Shown here one piece after another: positions 5,710 to 10,339 of a DNA stretch of 10,339 bases. Made by a program: the position numbers and the translations under genes. This DNA is from Pseudomonadota bacterium (lineage in GTDB: Bacteria; Pseudomonadota; Alphaproteobacteria; Rhodospirillales; 2-02-FULL-58-16): the NCBI GenBank assembly GCA_022572335.1, contig JACZWD010000083.1:1-10339 (forward strand), read 5' to 3'. The notes under the pieces were generated by a model. The model was not told where the DNA came from. It worked only from the letters and a program-made list of their open reading frames with translations, and did not search any database. Each line of letters starts with the position of its first letter. Positions within the stretch are counted from its first letter, which is position 1.

Positions 5710-7896
5710 ATGACAAGGCTCCCCACCGACAACCATCTTCCCCCTATGGCCCCGCGGACGGTGCTGCGGCTCGGCATCGGGCTCATTGTGGGCGCTCTCG
5801 TCGCCGTGTTTCTCCTTTTGTGGACTGCCGTCGAGGCCGGGGTGCCGCTGCCTGGCAAAAATGCAGTCACCCCGGCAAAAATGCAGCGCGGCGGGCTACT
5901 GTTCAGGACCGACGAACCGGGCGCGTTCCTTCCGGCGCCGGACCTTGCCACCGAGGCCCGTATTCGGATCAACGGCATGGTCGCCCGGGTCCAGGTCGTT
6001 CAACACTTCCTCAATCCGCACGACGAGTGGCAGGAGGGCGTTTACGTCTTTCCCCTGCCCGACGACGCCGCCGTCGATCACGTGCGGCTGCTGGTCGGCG
6101 GGCGTGTCATCGTGGGCGAGATCAGGGAACGTCAGGAGGCAAAGCGAACATACGAGAAAGCCAGGGAGGCGGGACAGCGGGCCGCCCTGGTCGAGCAGGA
6201 ACGGCCCAACATGTTCACCGCGTCCGTCGCCAACATCGGGCCCGGAGAGCGGATCACCGTCGAGATACGCTATCACCAGACGCTGCGCTACGACGACGGC
6301 GCGTTCCGCCTGCGCTTTCCCCTGGTCGTCGGCCCACGCTACATCCCCGGCACGGAGCCGGAGATCGGCCTGGTCAACGCCGTCATCGTCACGGCACCGC
6401 CGCGGGTGCCCGATGCGGAGCGGATCACACCGCCCATCCGTCACCCGTCCCGGGGGATGGCCAACCCGGTGCACATGCGCATCGAACTGAACCCGGGATT
6501 CGAAGTGGCGGAGATCACCAGCCCCACCCACGCCATCAAGACCACCGGATCGGCGGAAGAGGGCTTCACCATCACCCTGGACGGGGACGCGGTACCGGCC
6601 GACCGGGACTTCGAGTTGGTTTGGAAACCGCGTCCGGGCGAGACGCCGGTGGCGGCGGTTTTCACCGAGGAAGAGGGCGACGGCACCTATCTCCTGATGA
6701 TGGTGACGCCGCCGGAGACCGAAGGCGCTCCCCGGGACCAGGCCCTGCCCCGGGAGGTGATCTTCATCATCGATACCTCCGGGTCCATGGCCGGCACCTC
6801 GATGAAGCAGGCCAAGCTGGCGCTCGGCATGGCGATAAAGCGTCTGAGCCCGCGGGACCGGTTCAACATCATCCAGTTCAACAGCGTCACCTCATCCCTG
6901 TTCGCCGCGCCCAAGGCCGCGGACCCGTCCACGGTGCGCCGCGCCCTGGCGTACACGGCGCACCTGAGGGCCGACGGCGGCACCGAGATGCTGCCCGCCC
7001 TCGGGAAGGCCCTTGACGGGAAAAAGGATGCAGGCCGCATACGCCAGGTGATTTTCATCACCGACGGCGGCGTGGGAAACGAGGCGGAGCTGTTCCGGGT
7101 GGTGACGGACAAACTCGGCGACAGCCGCCTGTTCACCATCGGCATCGGATCGGCCCCCAACGGGTACTTCATGCGCGAGGCGGCGAACCTGGGCCGGGGC
7201 ACGTTCACCTACATCGGCTCCATCGACGAGGTGCAGGAGAAGATGGAGGCGCTGTTCGCCAAGCTCGAACGGTCGGCCCTCACCGACCTGCGGCTCACGC
7301 TGCCCCACGGCATGACCGCCGAGGTGTTTCCCCAGCCCCTGCCGGATCTCTACTACGGCGAGCCCTTGGTCATCGCCGCCCTGGTCGACCGCCTCGAGGG
7401 CGAGGTCGTGATCGAGGGAAGGATGGGCCGCACGCCGTGGCGGACCGCGGTGCCGCTGACGTCGCCGCGGCCGGCGCCGGGAATCGCCAAGGTCTGGGCG
7501 CGGCGGAAGATCCAGGCCCTGTCCGACGCCGTGCACTACGGAGCGGACCGCCAGGCGGTGCGGGACGCCGTGACCCGGGTGGCCCTCACTCACCACCTGA
7601 TCAGCCGCTACACCAGCCTTGTGGCCGTCGATGTGACGCCCGTCCGCCCGGAAAATGTGCCCATTGCGAAGCGTGACGTGCCGCTCAACCTGCCCCGGGG
7701 ATGGGTCTACGGGACGGTCGCGGGAGAGCAGCCCACGGGGGCCCCGCAGCCCGCCAGGTTCCAGACAGGGCTGCTTCGCAACGCCGCCTACGCACTGCCG
7801 CAGACGGCCACCCCGGCGCAACTGAAGATGCTCCTTGGCGCCCTGGCGCTGGTGCTTTCCGGGCTGACCCTGTGGCTGTACCGGAGGCGGGCATGA
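5710..7896 (+). CDS. VIT and VWA domain surface protein, sortase target (marine proteobacterial sortase target type)
   Basis: A 728-residue protein of the family paired with class GN sortases. Order of parts: a hydrophobic export segment (about residues 18-40); a VIT domain (about 70-210), recognisable from NPHDEWQEGVYVFPLPDDAA (102-121) and the AKRTYEKARE and QERPNMF stretches; and a von Willebrand A domain (about 350-530). The metal site looks complete: DTSGS at 355-359, Thr425 in DGGTEM and Asp452 in ITDGG. The end carries a sorting signal: LPQTA (696-700), a hydrophobic helix and the terminal RRRA. The layout resembles inter-alpha-trypsin inhibitor heavy chains, so adhesion or protein binding is a fair inference. 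ATG 5710 has AAAGGA eight bases upstream and is preferred over an in-frame GTG at 5650. The stop overlaps the sortase start (ATGA). Near its N-terminus a 13-bp direct repeat is read in two different frames. Confidence 0.95.
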   Translation: MTRLPTDNHLPPMAPRTVLRLGIGLIVGALVAVFLLLWTAVEAGVPLPGKNAVTPAKMQRGGLLFRTDEPGAFLPAPDLATEARIRINGMVARVQVVQHFLNPHDEWQEGVYVFPLPDDAAVDHVRLLVGGRVIVGEIRERQEAKRTYEKAREAGQRAALVEQERPNMFTASVANIGPGERITVEIRYHQTLRYDDGAFRLRFPLVVGPRYIPGTEPEIGLVNAVIVTAPPRVPDAERITPPIRHPSRGMANPVHMRIELNPGFEVAEITSPTHAIKTTGSAEEGFTITLDGDAVPADRDFELVWKPRPGETPVAAVFTEEEGDGTYLLMMVTPPETEGAPRDQALPREVIFIIDTSGSMAGTSMKQAKLALGMAIKRLSPRDRFNIIQFNSVTSSLFAAPKAADPSTVRRALAYTAHLRADGGTEMLPALGKALDGKKDAGRIRQVIFITDGGVGNEAELFRVVTDKLGDSRLFTIGIGSAPNGYFMREAANLGRGTFTYIGSIDEVQEKMEALFAKLERSALTDLRLTLPHGMTAEVFPQPLPDLYYGEPLVIAALVDRLEGEVVIEGRMGRTPWRTAVPLTSPRPAPGIAKVWARRKIQALSDAVHYGADRQAVRDAVTRVALTHHLISRYTSLVAVDVTPVRPENVPIAKRDVPLNLPRGWVYGTVAGEQPTGAPQPARFQTGLLRNAAYALPQTATPAQLKMLLGALALVLSGLTLWLYRRRA

Positions 7897-8477
7897 GGCG
7901 CCGGCGGATCGCCGCCGGGGTCGTCGCCGCGGGCCTCGCCGTGGCCGGACTCTGGCACCTGGGCGGCGGCGCATGGATATACGCCAAGGCGGCCCTGGCC
8001 CAGGTGCTCCTTGAAGGCTCCTGGGAGCGTACGCAACGGGGCGAAGACAAGGTCCGGCCCTGGCCGTGGGCCGATACCTGGCCCGTCGCCCGCCTCCGGG
8101 TTCCCAGGCTGGACGTGAGCGTCATCGTCCTCGAGGGCGCATCGGGCCGCACCCTGGCGTTCGGCCCGGGACACCACCAGGGAACCCCGTTGCCGGGTCG
8201 TCCCGGAAACAGCCTCATCAGCGCCCACCGCGACACCCACTTCCGGTTCCTGAAGGACCTCGAGCCGGGAGACGAAATCCGCATCGAAGGCGCCGCGGGG
8301 ACGGCCCGGCGCTACCGGGTCACCGGCGCCGCCATCGTCGACCGCCGGCAAGCGCGCCTTGCCGGCGGTGGTGACAGGCCCCGGCTCACCCTGGTCACCT
8401 GTTATCCCTTCGACGCCGTGGTCCCGGGCGGACCTCTCAGGTACCTGGTATTCGCCGAGGCCGCGGAGCGGATATAA
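7893..8477 (+). CDS. Class GN sortase (marine proteobacterial type)
   Basis: A 194-residue membrane-anchored transpeptidase of the sortase superfamily. The N-terminus is Arg-rich then hydrophobic (residues 5-35), leaving the catalytic domain outside the inner membrane. The catalytic residues are all present: His112 in ISAHRDTHFRFL, Cys170 in LTLVTCYPF and Arg183 in GGPLRYLV. Class GN enzymes are Gram-negative sortases normally encoded beside one dedicated VIT/VWA substrate, which is exactly the arrangement here, with a 4-bp ATGA overlap. Cleavage of the LPQTA motif between Thr and Ala is expected from family knowledge; the nucleophile that accepts the protein in a Gram-negative envelope is not known to me. 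No second LPxTG-like substrate is seen in this window. Confidence 0.95.
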   Translation: MRRRRIAAGVVAAGLAVAGLWHLGGGAWIYAKAALAQVLLEGSWERTQRGEDKVRPWPWADTWPVARLRVPRLDVSVIVLEGASGRTLAFGPGHHQGTPLPGRPGNSLISAHRDTHFRFLKDLEPGDEIRIEGAAGTARRYRVTGAAIVDRRQARLAGGGDRPRLTLVTCYPFDAVVPGGPLRYLVFAEAAERI

Positions 8478-8521
8478 CCACCGGCGGGTGAACGGGGGGG
8501 AGGGGCCGAGGTCCCTCCTTA

Positions 8522-8539
8522 TTCGCCCCGGCGGGCGAA
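8522..8539 (+). other. Perfect 7-bp hairpin between sortase and cytochrome genes
   Basis: TTCGCCC (8522-8528) pairs with GGGCGAA (8533-8539) around CGGC. It lies 18 bases before the cytochrome start. There is no T run, so it is not a standard intrinsic terminator; it could shape the cytochrome leader or attenuate read-through. Confidence 0.5.
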
Positions 8540-8556
8540 AGTGGTAGCCTTGGACC

Positions 8557-8922
8557 ATGAGACGCTTAGTCCTTGCCAATGCCCTGGCCGTCGGCCCCTT
8601 CGTTCTTGCGTCCGGCGCCTGGGCCGGCGACCCCGAAAAAGGCCGGGAACTGGCGAACAAGCACTGCATTCGATGCCATGTGGTCGGCGACGACCCTTTC
8701 GCCGGCATCGACAGCACCCCGTCGTTCAGGTTTCTCACCAAGCTGTCGGATTACATTGAGCGCCTGCAAACGTTTTACCGGCGCGCCCCGCACCCGGTAT
8801 TCGTCGAGGTGCCCGGCGTACCCCGGCGCACGGAAATTCCGGCGTTCGTCGCCAAGATCACCGTGACCCCGGAGACCATCGAGGACATCATCGCCTTCGT
8901 CAAAACCCTGGAAGGGAAATAG
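8557..8922 (+). CDS. Small periplasmic c-type cytochrome without a methionine ligand
   Basis: A 121-residue single-haem protein. A signal peptide (about residues 1-23) ends in ASGAWA before GDPEKG. The haem motif is CIRCH, with Cys37 and Cys40 for covalent attachment and His41 as proximal ligand. The C-terminal helix ETIEDIIAFVKTL (106-118) is typical of class I cytochromes. In most relatives a Met lies in an MPAF-like motif shortly before that helix; here the stretch reads RTEIPAF (around 91-97), and after the initiator no Met occurs anywhere in the protein. The distal ligand must therefore be another residue or absent. The partner and pathway are unknown. It follows the sortase by 79 bp and may be independent of it. 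The ribosome binding site is poor. Confidence 0.88.
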   Translation: MRRLVLANALAVGPFVLASGAWAGDPEKGRELANKHCIRCHVVGDDPFAGIDSTPSFRFLTKLSDYIERLQTFYRRAPHPVFVEVPGVPRRTEIPAFVAKITVTPETIEDIIAFVKTLEGK

Positions 8923-8927
8923 AAGAA

Positions 8928-8954
8928 CCGCCCCCGGCGGACCGCCGTGGCGGT
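8928..8954 (+). other. Two adjoining hairpins just after the cytochrome stop
   Basis: CCGCC-CCC-GGCGG (8928-8940) abuts ACCGC-CGTG-GCGGT (8941-8954), starting six bases after the stop codon. With no T run they are not a classic intrinsic terminator, but may protect the transcript 3' end or stop transcription in a GC-rich host. Confidence 0.4.
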
Positions 8955-9076
8955 AACGGGCGCCGCAGCCGACGCCAAGGAACCCGGCGCCGCGACTGAC
9001 GGGCGGGGGAGCCGACCGATGCGCCCGTCCGGGTCTTCCCCGGCCATCCGCGCCGCCCGTTTTCCACTGGTGAAAT

Positions 9077-9093
9077 CTGACAAATTTTGGCAG
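9077..9093. promoter_or_regulatory. 17-bp imperfect palindrome upstream of the HTH gene, possible operator
   Basis: CTGACAAATTTTGGCAG pairs at seven of eight positions around a central T. It lies just upstream of the -35 element at 9110. Two related 17-mers occur inside the downstream gene (9879-9895 and 9951-9967). Confidence 0.4.
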
Positions 9094-9103
9094 TCAATGG
9101 CGG

Positions 9104-9123
9104 TGAGGGTTGATGTGCCCTCA
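9104..9123. promoter_or_regulatory. Perfect inverted repeat over the -35 of the HTH gene, possible operator
   Basis: TGAGGG (9104-9109) and CCCTCA (9118-9123) form a perfect inverted repeat with an 8-bp spacer holding the -35 hexamer. A dimeric repressor bound here would block RNA polymerase; autoregulation by the downstream protein is plausible but untested. Confidence 0.4.
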
Positions 9124-9139
9124 TCCTGGGGGATATAAC
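9110..9139 (+). promoter_or_regulatory. Promoter of the HTH gene
   Basis: TTGATG (9110-9115) and TATAAC (9134-9139, five of six to consensus) are separated by 18 bp. This is the clearest sigma-70-like promoter in the window. It lies in an AT-richer patch, with the ATG at 9167 and a GGGGGGA ribosome binding site at 9156-9162. Confidence 0.55.
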
Positions 9140-9166
9140 TAACAAAAATAGATATGGGGGGATGTC

Positions 9167-10171
9167 ATGGGAAAACCGACCCGGGTGGAAATCCCGGAGC
9201 ATGGGCCCGGCCGCTTCGGCGTCCAGGGCGGCACGCGGGAAACCCCAACCGAAAAAGAGGCACCGGACAACCCGCAGGCGACAGGCGCCGGCGGCGCCGG
9301 TGGCCCGCCATACGGCGGGGAGGGGACCGGTGGGCCCAGCCGGTTCGAGCGCCTGGTGAACAAGGCCTGCGAGGACGCCTACGAGAAGGCCCTGGAAGGG
9401 GCCGCCACCAACGCCTTTCCCCTGCCGGCGACACTCGAGCAGGCGTGGGCGGAGTACCGCTTCATCGCGGACAAGGCCATGGCCATCGACGGACGCAACC
9501 CCGGCGCGACCCTTGGGCAGGCCATGGTGTCCAGACGGCGGGTCGTCGAAAGGCTGCTGCTCTCGGAGCTGCCCGCCGCCGGTTTCGCCGATCTCAAATG
9601 CCGCCTGATGTTCCTGCGCCAGCGGCATGAAATCGACATCTCCTACGACGCGGAAGCGAACGCGCCGCTTATCGATGCGCTTCTCTCCGATCTGGATCGG
9701 CTCGCCGCCAAGGCCAGCCCGGGCGGGTCTCAGCCGCTGCGCCGTTCCAATGCGGACAAGCGCCGGGACGTCATGGGATTCCTCCGCGATCCCGAGCGCC
9801 GCCAATGGTCCAACCGGGAAATCGCCAGCCAGGCGGGTGTGTCGCCGCAGACCGTCGCCAATCTCCGCCAGCGGTTGTCTGACAAAACTGGACAGAGCTT
9901 CAGCACCCGGCGCATGGTATTCCGCAACGGCAGGTTCTTTACCATGAGCACTGCCAAAATTGGGCAGAGCGGAAAGCCCGGCCCGCTGCGGCCGCCGCCG
10001 CCAAGCCCCCCAATCCACGGACGAGAGACCGCACCCGGTGTGGATGTCGAGGGAATCCGGCCCTTCCGGGGGACGACCGTCAGGCCCCTGCGTGAACAGC
10101 TTAACGAGCAGTTGAAGCGGCGGCTGAAAGAATATTACGCGGAGCGCGAACGCCTGTCTCCGCGGCCCTAG
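9167..10171 (+). CDS. Helix-turn-helix protein of unknown function, ParB-C-terminus-like
   Basis: A 334-residue protein that I cannot place in a named family. Residues 1-58 are Gly/Pro-rich and look disordered. Residues 59-185 are mostly helical and charged. A helix-turn-helix lies at about 197-238: KRRDVMGFLRDPERRQWSNR leads into EIASQAGVSPQTVANLRQRL. It is followed by RRMVFRNGRFFTMSTAKIG (248-266), an arrangement (WSNREIA-type helix, then an NG...TM.TA.IG block) that I associate with some plasmid or phage ParB-like proteins; no ParB nuclease domain is present. The C-terminus is Pro-rich, then a charged helix (307-330). The gene has its own strong promoter flanked by inverted repeats. Its TAG stop is made by the first three bases of the right-hand repeat, so the true C-terminus may have been replaced. 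DNA binding is likely; the targets are unknown. Confidence 0.75.
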   Translation: MGKPTRVEIPEHGPGRFGVQGGTRETPTEKEAPDNPQATGAGGAGGPPYGGEGTGGPSRFERLVNKACEDAYEKALEGAATNAFPLPATLEQAWAEYRFIADKAMAIDGRNPGATLGQAMVSRRRVVERLLLSELPAAGFADLKCRLMFLRQRHEIDISYDAEANAPLIDALLSDLDRLAAKASPGGSQPLRRSNADKRRDVMGFLRDPERRQWSNREIASQAGVSPQTVANLRQRLSDKTGQSFSTRRMVFRNGRFFTMSTAKIGQSGKPGPLRPPPPSPPIHGRETAPGVDVEGIRPFRGTTVRPLREQLNEQLKRRLKEYYAERERLSPRP

Positions 10172-10331
10172 TGGCCTGTATCAGCGAAATTGCACTCCTA
10201 CGATCGCTGTTCCCGTTTCCTCGGCGGGCGGGGAGGCGCCGGCGGTGGCGGCCCATCCACCCTCCGCAGCGGCAGCGCCGGCTGCTGCCGAGGACGGGTC
10301 GGCAAGCCTTCCCGGCGCCCCGGGGGGCCAC
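10169..10331 (+). repeat. Right copy of ~160-bp direct repeat
   Basis: Same orientation as 5249-5410 and about 4.92 kb from it. It begins with TAGTGGCCTGTATCA, where TAG is the stop of the preceding gene. The internal hairpin is kept: 10262-10273 pairs with 10281-10292. One G-T pair of the left copy is here a proper A-T pair, but one outer pair is lost to C-C. After the repeat the window ends in a G-rich run. Confidence 0.9.
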
Positions 10332-10339
10332 CGGGGGGG

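Noticed and set aside
6892..7974. 360-residue minus-strand frame opposite the sortase target and sortase
   Set aside because: Crosses two well-supported genes and reads as low-complexity His/Gly/Arg-rich sequence.
8900..10018. 372-residue minus-strand frame opposite the HTH gene
   Set aside because: The plus frame has a promoter, ribosome binding site and a recognisable helix-turn-helix; the minus frame has none of these.

Overview
The window is GC-rich DNA from an alphaproteobacterium, most likely a member of the Rhodospirillales or a close relative. The order bc1-chaperone, YceD, rpmF, plsX, fabH, ihfA, MerR regulator and the strong protein matches point there. A Cbp3-type ubiquinol-cytochrome c chaperone gene next to a divergent bamE is typical of alphaproteobacteria. 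The taxonomic call is inferred from gene content and order only.

Left half (1-5189), conserved core. bamE runs leftward off the window edge. A divergent intergenic region with a 14-bp tandem duplication separates it from a rightward set: the bc1 chaperone overlapping yceD by 4 bp, then rpmF, plsX and fabH (the classic ribosomal protein/phospholipid/fatty-acid initiation cluster), then ihfA and a MerR-type regulator with overlapping ends, then a tRNA-Pro(GGG) with its own promoter. The chaperone gene carries an in-frame, nearly perfect 60-bp duplication packed with hairpins that gives the protein an unusual C-terminal tail.

Right half (5190-10339), accessory in character. Two copies of a ~160-bp repeat, in direct orientation and about 4.92 kb apart, bracket the rest: a two-gene sortase cassette (a VIT/VWA surface protein ending in LPQTA, a hydrophobic segment and arginines, followed by its dedicated class GN sortase), a small periplasmic c-type cytochrome that lacks a methionine ligand, and a helix-turn-helix protein of unknown role with an operator-rich promoter. 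The left repeat copy lies 60 bp after the tRNA. The right copy begins on the stop codon of the helix-turn-helix gene and continues to the window edge.

How the parts work together: the left half is outer-membrane assembly, respiratory-complex assembly and fatty acid/phospholipid synthesis housekeeping. In the sortase cassette the target is exported, held by its C-terminal segment, cleaved at LPQTA and transferred by the sortase to an acceptor not encoded here. I see no sequence evidence that the cytochrome or the helix-turn-helix protein work with the sortase pair; they may only be co-located. The most notable unexplained structures are the 60-bp palindromic unit inside a coding gene, the flanking direct repeats, and the methionine-free cytochrome.
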